64,000 nucleotides of DNA. Source: Azospirillum sp. Lineage in GTDB: Bacteria > Pseudomonadota > Alphaproteobacteria > Azospirillales > Azospirillaceae. Under the pieces are notes generated by a model. The model did not search any database. It was not told where the DNA came from and saw nothing but the letters and a program-made list of their open reading frames with translations. The stretch is from NCBI GenBank assembly GCA_027486405.1, contig JAIXPD010000020.1, forward strand, positions 124,001 through 188,000, in the 5' to 3' direction. The position numbers and the translations under genes are program-made. This document shows, piece after piece, positions 1-11,297 of this stretch (positions are counted from its first letter, which is position 1; every line of letters starts with the position of its first letter).

Positions 1-1
1 G

Positions 2-448
2 GATCGCGGCGGCGGGGCGTGGATCGGCGTGCAGGCCTTCCGCCACGCGCTGGAGGTCAAGGACACGGTGGCCCCGCCCTGGCCCTTGGCCGACTCCCTC
101 ATCGCCACCATCTGCGGGGCGGAGACCCTGGACGACATCCTGGCCAACCCGAACCCGGAACGGATGGCCAGCCTGACGCCCTTCGTGCTGGCGGCGGCGG
201 ATGACGGCGACCCGGTGGCGCTGGGCATCCGCAACCAGGCGGTCGATCATCTGGTCGCCCTGGCCCGCGCGCTGCGGCTGGAGGATGCCGACACGCTGTA
301 TTTCTCCGGCGGTCTGGCGGTCCCGCTCTGGCCGTTCCTGGTCGAACGTCTGGGCCGCCCGATTTCCGAACCGCTGGCCGACGCGATGACCGGTGCCTAT
401 CTGCTGGCCTCGGGCCGCGCCCCGGCGGAGGTTGAGGTTTCCGGGTGA
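2..448 (+). CDS. BadF/BadG-type ATPase (N-acetylglucosamine kinase-like), C-terminal part
   Basis: Only the C-terminal ~148 residues are present; the frame is open to the left edge and ends at a TGA at 446-448. The start of the visible part reads GGGAWIGVQAFRHAL, the glycine-rich G-x-G-x-W-I/L-G segment typical of BadF/BadG/BcrA/BcrD ATPases, and near the end a YFSGGLAVP stretch matches the late G-G motif of the ASKHA sugar-kinase fold. Bacterial members that look like this usually phosphorylate N-acetylglucosamine or glucosamine recovered from cell-wall turnover, but substrate cannot be read from the fragment. The downstream gene starts 248 bases later on the same strand and is unrelated. 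Confidence 0.75.
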   Translation, partial: DRGGGAWIGVQAFRHALEVKDTVAPPWPLADSLIATICGAETLDDILANPNPERMASLTPFVLAAADDGDPVALGIRNQAVDHLVALARALRLEDADTLYFSGGLAVPLWPFLVERLGRPISEPLADAMTGAYLLASGRAPAEVEVSG

Positions 449-696
449 ACAGGCCGGGGGGGGGCGGAAGTCAACTCCGCCCTCTCCAGCCGTGCTCCCC
501 GCAGCCGCGCCCCTGCAGCCGCATATCGGCTTGCGCCATCACCGGGCGCGCGTGTTTTTCCGTTTGCGGGCTTCAACCCATCAAAACCCTTCCTCCGAGT
601 CACGAAACCGCAACGGTGGTCTGCTACAAACCCGTGTGAGCCATCGGGTTTCGGCGCGCGTCGGTCGCGCGCACCACAGCGGGCGGCGGTCGCTTC

Positions 697-2529
697 ATGA
701 CCTTGCTATCCACGGATGACACAGCGGACGGACGTCCGGCCCCGGCGGGCCGCGCGGCCGCACCGACGTCCGTGCCGCTGGATTGGCCGCCGGTGGTCGC
801 GGCGCTGACTTACGCCTTTCAACCCATCGTCCAGACCCGCAGCGGGCGTTGTCACGGCTACGAGGCGCTGTTGCGTGGCTTCGAGCGCACGCCCTTCGCC
901 GACCTGGACGCGCTGCTGGACGCCGCCGCTGCGGCGGGGCCGGTCGTTCTGGGGGCGGTGGAATCGGCCCTGCACGCCAAGGCGGTCACGGTCTACCGCA
1001 CCATGGCCGGGTGGAGCGACTCCAAGCTGTTTCTGAATCTGGACGCTCGTTTGATCGGCCATCCCGATTCGCCGTGGCTGCCGCGCGATGGCGGTGGACG
1101 GCGGCAGAGCGGCATCGTGCTGGAACTGTCCGAACGGCGCGCCATCCCGCCCGGTGTGGCGGTGGAGGCGGCGGTCGAGCGCTACCGCCAGGGCGGGCTG
1201 GGCATCGCCATCGACGATTTCGGCATCGGCTTTGCCGGGCTGCGCCTGCTGTTCGAAGCGCGCCCCGATTACGTGAAGCTGCACGCCTATTTCATCCGCA
1301 ACATCGACAGCGACGCGCGGCGGCGGGCGTTGGTCGCGGCGATGGTCGGCCACGCCCACGCGCTGGGCATCCAGATCATCGCCGAAGGGGTGGAAACGGC
1401 CAGCGAGTTCTACGTGTGCCGGGATCTGGGCTGCGACTTCGTGCAAGGCTTCCTGATTTCCCGACCGCGCGTTGGTGTTGGCGCGCTGCCCACCAGCTAC
1501 GCCGCCGTCGTCGATCTCAACGCCCGCGACCGCCGCCAGCCGAGCGAGGCGCACCGCCGTTTGGCCGAGGTGATCGAACGGCTGCCGCCGCTGCGCGTCA
1601 CCGCGCGCAAGACGGAGCTGCTCGATTACTTCAAGGGCGATTCCAGCGCCTCCATCGCCCCCATCGTGGACGAGCACGACCGCCCGCTGGGGCTGGTGCG
1701 CGAGCGTGACCTGAAGCGCTTCGTCTATTCCCGTTTCGGCGGCGAGCTGCTGCGCAACCGGGGCCTGGGCGACCGGCTGGACGATCTGGTCATCAAGATG
1801 CCGGTCTGCGACATCTCCACCCCGCTCGACCGGGTGATCGAAGCCTTTTCCGCCGAATCCGCCGAGGATGGCATCGTCATCGTCGAGGGCGGCGTCTACG
1901 CCGGGGTGCTGTCCAGCAGCGCCCTGCTGCGGTTGGTGCACGAACGCAACCTGGCCATGGCGACCGACCAGAACCCGCTGACCCGGTTGCCTGGCAACGC
2001 CGCCATCGTCCGCCACATCGAAACCGCGTTGGCCGACGGCGCGCGCGCCCACGCGCTGGCTTATCTCGATTTCGACAATTTCAAACCGTTCAACGACAGT
2101 TTCGGTTTCCGCCAGGGCGACCGCGCCATCCTGATGTTCAGCGAACGGCTGAAGGCCTGGGCGGCGACCGCGCCGGGCGATGCCTTCGTCGGCCACATCG
2201 GCGGCGATGATTTCTTCCTGGGCGTCAGCGGTGGCGAGGAGGAGGAGGTCGTGACCCGCTTGGCGGAGCTGCTGGCGCAGTTCCGTTCCGACGCCGAAAG
2301 CCTCTACGACCCGGCCACCCGGGAGGCGGGATCCTTTGTTTCCAAGGATCGTTACGGGACCGTTCGATCTTATCCGCTGCTGTCGGTCAGCGGTGTGGTG
2401 GTGGCCATCGCTCCCGGCCCGCACAGCCTGACGCCCGAGGCGATCAACGCGACCATCGCCGACAACAAAACCAACGCCAAGAGCGCGGCGGACAAGCTGT
2501 GCGTCATCCGCCTGTCGGGGGCGTGGTGA
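697..2529 (+). CDS. EAL-CBS-GGDEF c-di-GMP signalling protein
   Basis: 610 residues with three modules. An EAL phosphodiesterase domain spans about 35-262: YEALLRG, the N of LNLDARL, ELSE, the IDDFG pair, the K of YVKLHAYF, IAEGVET and VQGF are all present, so most catalytic residues are kept; the usual K-I-D triplet is K-L-H. A CBS pair follows at about 290-415. A C-terminal GGDEF domain at about 430-600 has DFDNFKPFND and the signature GGDDF instead of GGDEF/GGEEF, and no RxxD inhibitory site. I infer a c-di-GMP-degrading enzyme with a weak or regulatory GGDEF domain. No membrane segments, so cytoplasmic. It stands alone between a kinase fragment and a repeat element. Confidence 0.88.
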   Translation: MTLLSTDDTADGRPAPAGRAAAPTSVPLDWPPVVAALTYAFQPIVQTRSGRCHGYEALLRGFERTPFADLDALLDAAAAAGPVVLGAVESALHAKAVTVYRTMAGWSDSKLFLNLDARLIGHPDSPWLPRDGGGRRQSGIVLELSERRAIPPGVAVEAAVERYRQGGLGIAIDDFGIGFAGLRLLFEARPDYVKLHAYFIRNIDSDARRRALVAAMVGHAHALGIQIIAEGVETASEFYVCRDLGCDFVQGFLISRPRVGVGALPTSYAAVVDLNARDRRQPSEAHRRLAEVIERLPPLRVTARKTELLDYFKGDSSASIAPIVDEHDRPLGLVRERDLKRFVYSRFGGELLRNRGLGDRLDDLVIKMPVCDISTPLDRVIEAFSAESAEDGIVIVEGGVYAGVLSSSALLRLVHERNLAMATDQNPLTRLPGNAAIVRHIETALADGARAHALAYLDFDNFKPFNDSFGFRQGDRAILMFSERLKAWAATAPGDAFVGHIGGDDFFLGVSGGEEEEVVTRLAELLAQFRSDAESLYDPATREAGSFVSKDRYGTVRSYPLLSVSGVVVAIAPGPHSLTPEAINATIADNKTNAKSAADKLCVIRLSGAW

Positions 2530-2578
2530 GGCGCTGAGCCGCATTGATTGTTTTAATTTGGAAATAAAATCCGTGGTC

Positions 2579-2782
2579 GGCGTTTGAGGCAGGGCAATCG
2601 ATTGAACAAGGTTTTGTCGATCCGAGACAAACTTTGACACGGATTTCACGGACATTTTCCTTTTGCCAAGGACCAGGGCTTCGAAAGCTTCGCTCATTGA
2701 CAGAAATCCGTGAAATCCGTGCCAAATATTGTCAGGCATCCCCGATCTCTTTGTTCAAGCGATTGCCCAGGCGTTTGAGGCA
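2579..2782. repeat. Palindromic repeat, copy 1 (short form) with 13-bp flanking direct repeat
   Basis: The element at 2592-2769 begins GGGCAATCGATTGAACAA and ends TTGTTCAAGCGATTGCCC, near-perfect inverted ends. Inside are facing units: CACGGATTTCACGGA on the left and GAAATCCGTGAAATCCGTG on the right. A 13-bp direct repeat GGCGTTTGAGGCA lies immediately outside at 2579-2591 and 2770-2782, as expected of a target-site duplication. Compared with copies 2-4 this one lacks the ~60-bp asymmetric centre, so it is probably an internal-deletion form. It lies between the EAL-GGDEF gene and the acetyltransferase gene and carries no convincing ORF. Confidence 0.85.
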
Positions 2783-2832
2783 AAGCGTTGCCAGAGCGGC
2801 GTGACGCCGCGTAAGGTTGCAAAGACCAACCA

Positions 2833-3384
2833 ATGCCCCGGATCGTTGCGATGCTCCCGGTTCTGTACAGCGAACGGCTTGTCTTGCGGCCCCGCGCGTT
2901 GGGCGATCTGGCCCAAATTCTGGCGATGGACGCCGATCCGGCGGTGACGCGCCATGTCGGCGGCCCTCCGACGGATTGGGCGGAGTACGCCCGTCGTTTG
3001 GCGGAGCGGATCGAGGCCTGTCATCCGTCCGGGCTTGGCTATTGGTCCTTCGCGGCGCGCCGCGCGCCGGAGCAATTTCTCGGCTGGGCGTCGCTGGTCC
3101 CTTATGAGGGGGAGGTGGAGATCGGTTGGCGGCTTGTCCCGACCGTCTGGGGGCAGGGCTTCGCGACGGAGGCGGCGACGCGGTTGTTGCGCCACGCCTT
3201 TGCCGAATTGGGGCTTGCGCGGGTGATCGCCACCATCGCGCCGGGCAATGATCGCTCGCGCCGTGTGGCCGAGCGGGCAGGCATGGGTTTCGTCGGCGCG
3301 GGCCTTTATGAGGGCGAACCGTGTATGGTCTATGAGGCGTTGGCCGCTTCCAACGCCGCTTCCAACGCCGGAGGTGGAGCGTGA
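2833..3384 (+). CDS. GNAT family N-acetyltransferase (RimJ/RimL type)
   Basis: 183 residues. The N-terminus has the YSERLVLRPRALGD strand typical of RimJ/RimL-like acetyltransferases. The acetyl-CoA pyrophosphate-binding region is the GQGFATEAATRLLRHAF stretch (Q/R-x-x-G-x-G/A type), followed by RVIATIAPGNDRSRRVAERAGMGFVG, the usual end of motif A and motif B. It probably acetylates a small amine or protein N-terminus using acetyl-CoA; the substrate is unknown. The chosen ATG has no good ribosome-binding site, and the in-frame ATG at 2851, just before LPVLYSERL, is an equally plausible start. Its stop codon is only 4 bases from the stop of the convergent transporter gene. Confidence 0.85.
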   Translation: MPRIVAMLPVLYSERLVLRPRALGDLAQILAMDADPAVTRHVGGPPTDWAEYARRLAERIEACHPSGLGYWSFAARRAPEQFLGWASLVPYEGEVEIGWRLVPTVWGQGFATEAATRLLRHAFAELGLARVIATIAPGNDRSRRVAERAGMGFVGAGLYEGEPCMVYEALAASNAASNAGGGA

Positions 3385-3388
3385 CCCG

Positions 3389-4176
<788 letters not shown>

Positions 4177-4180
<4 letters not shown>

Positions 4181-5040
4181 CGCAGGGCCTCCGCTGCCGG
4201 ATCGTCGGTCAGCCACGCCGGATCGCGGGTCAGCACCGGCAGGTCGCGGCGGTCGTCGTCCAGCCGGGGCAGGCTGTCGAGCAGGCCGCGCGTGTAGGGG
4301 TGGCGGGCGTTGTGCAGATCGGCCGCGCGGCAGCTTTCCACCACCCGCCCGGCGTACATGATGAGCACCCGGTCGCAGAAGGACGCGACGAGATTCAGAT
4401 CGTGGCTGACAAAGATCATGCCCATGCCGCGCTGGCCGCACAGATCGTCCAGGATCGCCAGAATCTGCATCTGCACGGTGACGTCGAGCGCGGAGGTCGG
4501 TTCGTCGGCGATCAGCAGGGCGGGGTCGGGGATCAGCATCATGGCGATCATGATCCGCTGGCCCATGCCGCCCGACACCTCGTGCGGGTAGCGGTCGTAA
4601 ACCCGTTCGGGATCGCGGATGCGCACCGCCGCCAGCATCTCCAGGGCGCGGCGCTTGGCCTCGCGGGCGCTGGCGCGGGTGTGGACGCGGTAGGCCTCGG
4701 CGATCTGGCGGCCCACCGTCATCACCGGGTTCAGGGAGAATTTCGGATCCTGCATCACCATGGCGATGCCGCTGCCCCGGATGGCGCGCAGCCGCTTGTC
4801 GGAGGCGGTGCGCAGATCCTCGCCGCGAAAGGCCAGCCGGTCGGCGGTGACGCGCCCCGGCGGCGGGACCAGCCCCAGGATGGACCGCCCGGTCATCGAC
4901 TTGCCGGATCCCGACTCGCCGACGATGCCCAGCTTTTCCCGGCCCAGGGTGAAGGAGACGCCGCGCACCGCTTCGGTCACGCCCTGGCGGGTGGGGAAGG
5001 ACACGCGGAGATTCGACACCTCCAGCAACGGTTCGCTCAT
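4177..5040 (-). CDS. Oligopeptide/dipeptide-type ABC transporter ATP-binding protein (OppD/DppD-like)
   Basis: 287 residues. Walker A GESGSGKSMTGRSILG, a MQDPKFSLNPVMTVGRQIAE Q-loop segment typical of OppD/DppD, signature VSGGMGQRIMIAMML, Walker B ALLIADEPTSALD and SHDLNLVASFCDRV. The C-terminal region after ARHPYTRGLLDSLP is the oligopeptide-type C-terminal extension, but the Cys-rich Fe-S cluster motif of some OppD proteins is absent. It follows the permease gene by 4 bases and overlaps the next ATPase gene. It supplies ATP hydrolysis for an inner-membrane importer. Confidence 0.92.
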
Positions 5041-5044
5041 CGCC

Positions 5045-5959
5045 TCAATCCCCCTTCGGGTCCAGCACGTCGCGCAGCCCGTCGCCCAGCAGGTTGAATC
5101 CCAGACTGACGACGAAGATGGCCAAACCGGGCATGGCGGCGACCCACCATTGTTCGAGCACGTTCTGACGCCCGGCGGCGATCATCGCCCCCCATTCCGG
5201 CAGGGGCGGTTGCGCCCCCAGCCCCAGAAAGCCCAGACCGGCGGCGGTCAGGATCACCCCGGCCATGTCCAGCGTCGTCCGCACGACCAGCGAGGCGACG
5301 CACAGCGGCATGATGTGGCCCAGCACGATGCGCGGCCCCGACGCCCCTTGCAGCCGGGCCGCGCTGATGAAATCGGCGTGGCGGATGGTCAGGGTTTCGG
5401 CCCGCGCCAGACGGGCGTAAGGCGGCCAGGAGGTGATGGCGATGGCGATCACCGCGTTTTCGATGCCGGGGCCAAGCGCGGCGACGAAGGCCAACGCCAG
5501 GATCAGCTTGGGAAAGGCGAGAAAGATGTCGGTCACGCGCATCAGCGCGGCGTCGACCCAGCCGCCGCGATAGCCCGCGACCGTGCCGATCACCAGCCCG
5601 ATCACCGGGGCGGTCAGCGCCACCAGCGCGACGATCATCAGGGTCAGCCGCGCGCCGTGGATCAGCCGGGACAGGATGTCGCGCCCGAAGCCGTCGGTCC
5701 CCAGCCAATGCCCGGCGGTGGGCGGTTGCAGCCGGTTGGCGAGATCCTGGTCATAGGGGTGATGGGGGGCCAGCAGCGGGGCGAGCGCGGCCACCACCAC
5801 CAGCGCCAGCACGATCAGCAGGCCGACCATCGCCAGCTGGTTGCGGCGGAAGGCGCACCAGCCGACCCAGGCGCGGCCCAAGCGGGCCTGCGCGCGGGAC
5901 TGCGGCGTGTCGGTGGTCAGCCACGCGCGCCAGGAGGAGCTTTGGGTTTGGCTGGTCAT
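5045..5959 (-). CDS. ABC transporter permease (OppC/DppC-like)
   Basis: 304 residues. The N-terminal OppC motif ([23 protein letters not shown], first membrane helix) is followed by a periplasmic [37 protein letters not shown] segment that is characteristic of DppC/OppC/NikC. Further helices and the EAA loop ([20 protein letters not shown]) come next. About six transmembrane helices in total. It starts 10 bases after the DppB-like gene and is followed after 4 bases by the first ATPase gene, so it is the second cistron of the operon. Confidence 0.92.
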   Translation of the reverse strand: MTSQTQSSSWRAWLTTDTPQSRAQARLGRAWVGWCAFRRNQLAMVGLLIVLALVVVAALAPLLAPHHPYDQDLANRLQPPTAGHWLGTDGFGRDILSRLIHGARLTLMIVALVALTAPVIGLVIGTVAGYRGGWVDAALMRVTDIFLAFPKLILALAFVAALGPGIENAVIAIAITSWPPYARLARAETLTIRHADFISAARLQGASGPRIVLGHIMPLCVASLVVRTTLDMAGVILTAAGLGFLGLGAQPPLPEWGAMIAAGRQNVLEQWWVAAMPGLAIFVVSLGFNLLGDGLRDVLDPKGD

Positions 5960-5969
5960 GATGGGAGCC

Positions 5970-6995
5970 TCATCGCGCGCGCGGGTCCAACAGGCGGTAA
6001 AGCAGATCGGACAGCAGGTTCAGCCCGATGAAGACGACGCCCACCACCAGCGTGCCGCCCAGCACCGCGTTCATATCGGCGCTGAGCAGAGAATTGGTGA
6101 TGTATTGCCCCAGGCCGGGCCAGGCGAACACCGTCTCGGTCAACACCGATCCTTCCAGCAGATGGGCGTAGGACAGCGCGATGATGGTGATGAGCTGCAC
6201 GGCGATGTTGCCCAGCGCGTGCCGCCAGACCACGCGCATCTCCGACAGCCCCTTGACCCGCGCGGTGGTGATGTATTCCTGGCGCAACTGGTCCAGCATG
6301 AAGCTGCGCGTCATCCGCGCGATGTAGGCGACGCTGTACAGCCCCAAAATCGACGCGGGCAGCACCAGATGGTGCAGGGCGCTCCAAAACACGTCCGTTT
6401 CCCCGGCCAGCAGGGCGTCGATCGTGGCGACCCCGGTGCGCGGATCCACCAGCCCTTCGTAAAAGACATCGACCCGGCCCGGCCCCGGGACCCAATCCAA
6501 TTTGGCGTAGAACAGCAGCAATCCCATCAGCCCCAGCCAGAAGATCGGGGCGGAATGGCCGATCAGCCCCAGCAGGCGGATGATGTGGTCGAGCCAGCCG
6601 CCGCGATGGGTGGCGGCCAGCACCCCGGCGGGAATGCCCAGCGCCGCCCCGATCACCACGGCGACCGTCGCCAGCTCCAGCGTCGCGGGAAACACCCGCA
6701 GCACGTCCTCCAGCACCGGGCGGGAGGTGAGGATGGAGGTGCCGAGATCGCCCTGCATCACGGCCACGAGGTAGCGCAGGAACTGCTGCCACAGCGGCAG
6801 ATCAAGCCCCAGCTCCACCCGGATGCGGGCGTAGGTTTCGGCGCTGGCGCGGTCGCCGACGATGGCCAGCACCGGATCGATCGGCACGACCCGGCCAATC
6901 AGGAACGTGACCAGGATCAGGCCGAACAGGGTGGCCGCGACCGAGGCGATCAGGCCAGCGGCGCGTGTCAGCGCGCGCGGGGGGGAACCGGTCAA
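5970..6995 (-). CDS. ABC transporter permease (OppB/DppB-like)
   Basis: 341 residues, about six membrane helices. The periplasmic loop after helix 1 has [37 protein letters not shown], typical of DppB/OppB, and the EAA loop reads [21 protein letters not shown]. The apparent start is a TTG at 6993-6995 preceded by a GAGGG ribosome-binding site 8 bases away; no ATG or GTG lies before the first membrane helix. It is the first gene of the four-gene minus-strand operon. No solute-binding protein gene lies upstream: the next gene is divergent mtnA, so the binding protein must be encoded elsewhere. Confidence 0.9.
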   Translation of the reverse strand: MTGSPPRALTRAAGLIASVAATLFGLILVTFLIGRVVPIDPVLAIVGDRASAETYARIRVELGLDLPLWQQFLRYLVAVMQGDLGTSILTSRPVLEDVLRVFPATLELATVAVVIGAALGIPAGVLAATHRGGWLDHIIRLLGLIGHSAPIFWLGLMGLLLFYAKLDWVPGPGRVDVFYEGLVDPRTGVATIDALLAGETDVFWSALHHLVLPASILGLYSVAYIARMTRSFMLDQLRQEYITTARVKGLSEMRVVWRHALGNIAVQLITIIALSYAHLLEGSVLTETVFAWPGLGQYITNSLLSADMNAVLGGTLVVGVVFIGLNLLSDLLYRLLDPRAR

Positions 6996-7202
6996 GCGCT
7001 TCGCCCTCGAATGGTTTCAACCGACAAGAATGACAGGCAATCACACTCGCCGCCGTCTGCAAAGCCTTGTGTCACAAAAGAGTGGGATGTTTCTGGCCCT
7101 TTGGTCAGGAACGCGGGCGCGTTGAAGCGGACTCCGCCGCCGTTTATGGTGGGGACCGACGCGGCGACCGATGGCGCTGCCAAACCTGTTGGGGGGATTG
7201 AC

Positions 7203-8297
7203 ATGCGGATCGACGGCGAAGCCTACCGGACCATCTGGCCGGTGGAGGGTGGGGCGGCGGTGGCCATCATCGATCAAACCCGCCTGCCGCATGATTTCGC
7301 CATCGTCCATCTGACGACGCTGGAGGAGACCGCCCACGCCATCCGCGCCATGCTGGTGCGCGGCGCGCCGTTGATCGGGGCGACGGCGGCCTATGGCGTG
7401 GCGCTGGCGATGCGGGCCGACCCGTCCGATTCGGGGTTGGAAACCGCCTGCGCCACCCTGCTCGACACCCGCCCGACGGCGGTCAACCTGCGCTGGGCGT
7501 TGGAGCGGATGCGCGACCGGCTGGCGGCGGTCCCGACCGCCTTCCGCGCGACGGCGGCCATGGGCGACGCGGCGGTGATCGCCGACGAGGATGTGGCGAT
7601 CAACCACGGCATCGGCCTGCACGGGGCGACGCTGATCCGCGCGGCCGCCCGCCGTAAGGGCACGGACGAGCCGGTGCAGGTGCTGACCCACTGCAACGCC
7701 GGGTGGCTGGCGACGGTCGATTGGGGCACGGCGCTGGCCCCGGTCTACGCCGCCTTCGACCAGGGCATCCCGATCCATGTCTGGGTCGATGAAACCCGCC
7801 CGCGCAACCAGGGGGCCAGCCTGACCGCCTGGGAGTTGGGCCGCCACGGCGTGCCGCACACGGTGATCGCCGACAACGTCGGCGGCCATCTGATGCAACA
7901 TGGCATGGTCGATCTCTGCATCGTCGGCACCGACCGCACGACGGCCACCGGCGACGTCTGCAACAAGATCGGCACCTATCTGAAGGCGTTGGCGGCCTTT
8001 GACAACGGCGTGCCCTTTTACGTCGGTCTGCCGTCACCGACCATCGATTGGGGGATGAGCGACGGCGTGCGCGAAATCCCCATCGAGCAGCGCGACGGGC
8101 GCGAACTGACGCACATGACCGGGCGCACCGCCGATGGCCGACTCGAAACGGTCCAGATCACGCCCGACGGCAGCGCGGTGGCCAATTACGGGTTCGACGT
8201 GACGCCCGCCCGTCTGGTGACGGGTCTCATCACCGAACGCGGCGTGTGCCCGGCCAGCCGCGAGGGGCTGCTCGGCCTGTTTCCCGAACGGCGCTGA
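7203..8297 (+). CDS. mtnA: S-methyl-5-thioribose-1-phosphate isomerase
   Basis: 364 residues. Isomerises methylthioribose-1-phosphate to methylthioribulose-1-phosphate in the methionine salvage pathway. Family marks are seen: RGAP at 53-56, catalytic Cys164 in THCNAG, and Asp244 in the [18 protein letters not shown] block; [16 protein letters not shown] lies between them. Length is normal for MtnA. The ATG at 7203 is preceded by GGGGGGA at a good distance. It is divergent from the transporter operon (207-base gap), so the two may share a regulatory region. No other methionine salvage gene is in the window. Confidence 0.95.
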   Translation: MRIDGEAYRTIWPVEGGAAVAIIDQTRLPHDFAIVHLTTLEETAHAIRAMLVRGAPLIGATAAYGVALAMRADPSDSGLETACATLLDTRPTAVNLRWALERMRDRLAAVPTAFRATAAMGDAAVIADEDVAINHGIGLHGATLIRAAARRKGTDEPVQVLTHCNAGWLATVDWGTALAPVYAAFDQGIPIHVWVDETRPRNQGASLTAWELGRHGVPHTVIADNVGGHLMQHGMVDLCIVGTDRTTATGDVCNKIGTYLKALAAFDNGVPFYVGLPSPTIDWGMSDGVREIPIEQRDGRELTHMTGRTADGRLETVQITPDGSAVANYGFDVTPARLVTGLITERGVCPASREGLLGLFPERR

Positions 8298-8335
8298 CGG
8301 GGACTGTTGTCTGCCGTGTTGTCTGGCGGTGGGGA

Positions 8336-8722
8336 TCAGCTCACCGCCGGGCGGCGCAACAGGCGTCGCCACAGCGGGCGGGGGCGGGGGGCCGCGTCCT
8401 GTTCGGCCAGCCATTGATCGGCCAGTTCCCGCACCTGCCAATCACCGAGGAAGCGCTCGCAATCGACGGCGGCGTAGAGGCGCACGCGCTCTTTGCCGAG
8501 TCGTTCGAAATACTCCAGCGTTCGTTGACGGTCGACGTCTTCCAGGATCCGCTTGCGGTCGGCGGATGGGCGTCCCGTGGCGAGACGGGAGGAGAGACGG
8601 CGGTGTCCGCCTTTGTGCGATTCCCCCATGCCCACATAGTGGGTGAGTTGCGACACCGGCGCAAGTGTTTGATCGGCAAGCCCAACGCCGGGCCGTGCGG
8701 CGTTCTGTCCCGCAATCGGCAC
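8336..8722 (-). CDS. Hypothetical protein
   Basis: 128 residues from a GTG at 8722; an in-frame ATG at 8629 (97 residues) is an alternative start. The C-terminal half (RTLEYFERLGKERVRLYAAVDCERFLGDWQVRELADQWLAEQD) looks like a genuine amphipathic helical protein, followed by an Arg/Pro-rich basic tail. The N-terminal 30 residues are less convincing. I recognise no domain. It converges with mtnA (38 bases between stops). The region before the short start holds an inverted repeat CCCAC-ATA-GTGGG at 8631-8643. Confidence 0.55.
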   Translation of the reverse strand: MPIAGQNAARPGVGLADQTLAPVSQLTHYVGMGESHKGGHRRLSSRLATGRPSADRKRILEDVDRQRTLEYFERLGKERVRLYAAVDCERFLGDWQVRELADQWLAEQDAAPRPRPLWRRLLRRPAVS

Positions 8723-8875
8723 AACCTCCGCCTGTGGGGTGGCGGGGCGATGGTCCCGGAATGGTCACAGCGGCCACCGTCCGGCCACCCCATGTCCGTT
8801 GGGTGATGACGCGCGTCGGCGGTTGCCGGGACGTGGGCATCAAACCGTCGAACACAGGAGACAAGGAGAGGTCCG

Positions 8876-9148
8876 ATGACCACGACGATTCAACGCACGA
8901 CCATGCGCACGACCATGCGCCCGGCCACCGGTCTGACGCTGTTGGTGCTGGCGGCGGGTGTCCTGGGCGGCTGTTCGAACCTGAGCCACCGGGAAAACAA
9001 CGCGCTGGTCGGCGGCGGCCTGGGCGCGACGGGCGGCGCGGTCATCGGGGCCGTGACCGGCGGCAGCGCGCTGTATGGCGGTTTGCTGGGCGGTGCGGCG
9101 GGCGCGGCGGTCGGCGCGCTGTCCACCGACGAGCGTCATGGGCGCTGA
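8876..9148 (+). CDS. Small glycine-zipper lipoprotein
   Basis: 90 residues. A signal sequence ends in the lipobox LGGC, so Cys33 is the expected lipidated residue. The mature part contains a glycine zipper (about residues 46-82: GGGLGATGGAVIGAVTGG then GGLLGGAAGAAVGAL) like that of OsmB/SlyB-type outer-membrane lipoproteins. Such proteins are usually envelope-stress or osmotic-stress associated; function here is inferred only. A strong ribosome-binding site (AGGAGACAAGGAGAGG) precedes the ATG. Monocistronic by appearance. The N-terminus carries a short TTMRTTMR duplication. Confidence 0.85.
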   Translation: MTTTIQRTTMRTTMRPATGLTLLVLAAGVLGGCSNLSHRENNALVGGGLGATGGAVIGAVTGGSALYGGLLGGAAGAAVGALSTDERHGR

Positions 9149-9170
9149 CCGGGCGGTGTCCGCTTAACCC

Positions 9171-9233
9171 GCGCCCCCATCAACCGGCGCCCCCATCAAC
9201 CGGCCCCCCCATCAACCGGCCCCCCATCAACCG
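9171..9233. repeat. Short tandem repeat, four 15-16 bp units
   Basis: Four consecutive units close to GCGCCCCCATCAACCG lie at 9171-9186, 9187-9202, 9203-9218 and 9219-9233; the last two have variable C runs. Each unit contains TCA, so on the minus strand each carries a TGA. The stop codon of the minus-strand gene at 9227-9967 is the TGA of the last unit, so this tandem array has grown at the gene's 3' end. Confidence 0.9.
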
Positions 9234-9967
9234 GCGTCGTCCTCCTCATCCTCGAACTGGTCGAGGCTGAGGGACCGCACCTCCGGCGGCGGTTGCGGGG
9301 TGGGGGGCGGCATCGCCTGCGCCCGGCCCGATGGGCGCGGCGGCAGCCCGGCCCCGGGGCCTTTCAGCGGGCTGTTCAACGTGCCTTTCGGGCCGATGCT
9401 GGGTTCCTCGCCAAAGTCGGGCAGGGGCGGGACGCGGTCCATGATGATGCGGATCAGGCCGATGATGCGGTCGGTCTGCGCCCGCAACGCCGTTCCGCGT
9501 TCCCCGTCATAGAGCGGATCATCCAGGAATTTGCGGATCTCCACGACGCTGCGCAGCTCCACCCCGCACATCTCGTGCGTGCCGATGGGCAGCGCCTTCA
9601 CCCGCGCGTAGGCGGCGAAAAAGGCGGCGGTCCCCTCGACGAACAGCACGACCATGCGGGTGTGCAGCCGTTCCAGCGCCGTGGTCATCGCGTCGATCAG
9701 GTCTTCCATCTCCTCCGGGGCGGCGTCCAACCGCTCCTGGGCGACGGCGGCGAGCGCGAAGAAGTCGCGGACCCGGCGGCTGAAGCGGCGGTAACGGGTC
9801 AGGCCGCCGATCGACACCCGTTCGCGCGCGTTCACCGCCTGCTCGTTGGCCTGCTTCAGTATGGCGTCCAGCCGCATCAGCAGCGTCGCGATTTCGCGCT
9901 GCCGCTGGGCGGGGGTTTTGGCGACCGGCGGGGACGCGGCGCGGCGTTGGTGGATCGGGCGGTTCAT
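9227..9967 (-). CDS. Hypothetical protein with proline-rich acidic tail
   Basis: 246 residues. A helical N-terminal two-thirds (about 15-175) contains QREIATLLMRLDAILKQANEQAV and FFALAAVAQERLDAAPEEMEDLIDAMTTALERL; it is followed by a Pro/Gly-rich linker and an acidic end, SLDQFEDEEDDAG. No signal peptide or membrane segment. I do not recognise a family. It lies between the lipoprotein and the DegP-like protease, same strand as the protease and 67 bases after it, so co-transcription is possible. The stop codon lies in the last unit of a short tandem repeat. Confidence 0.7.
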   Translation of the reverse strand: MNRPIHQRRAASPPVAKTPAQRQREIATLLMRLDAILKQANEQAVNARERVSIGGLTRYRRFSRRVRDFFALAAVAQERLDAAPEEMEDLIDAMTTALERLHTRMVVLFVEGTAAFFAAYARVKALPIGTHEMCGVELRSVVEIRKFLDDPLYDGERGTALRAQTDRIIGLIRIIMDRVPPLPDFGEEPSIGPKGTLNSPLKGPGAGLPPRPSGRAQAMPPPTPQPPPEVRSLSLDQFEDEEDDAG

Positions 9968-10034
9968 GCCGCTGCAACCATGTCCTTTCTCATCGACTCC
10001 ATGGCCGTTGGGGTCGTGGTCCTGTGGCCGGCGG

Positions 10035-11162
<1,128 letters not shown>

Positions 11163-11297
11163 GGGTCCGCCCTCTCCGTTGTGAACCGGGCTGATTTGGG
11201 AGAAAAGAAAAGCGTGTTCAAGCCCGTTGCCACCATCATAGCCGACGCCGACACCAGATCGGAACGGCCATGATGCGCCCGGGGGTGGAGCGGTGCA

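Noticed and set aside
449-696. c-di-GMP riboswitch upstream of the EAL-GGDEF gene
   Set aside because: I looked for the GEMM core (AAAGGGCAAACC and GGGACGCAAAGCC type segments) and found none; only a small AAACCCG/CGGGTTT hairpin at 628-651 is visible.
5841-7202. Upstream extension of the mtnA frame over the transporter permease genes
   Set aside because: MtnA family length and the strong ribosome-binding site place the start at 7203; the upstream part is antisense to the permeases.
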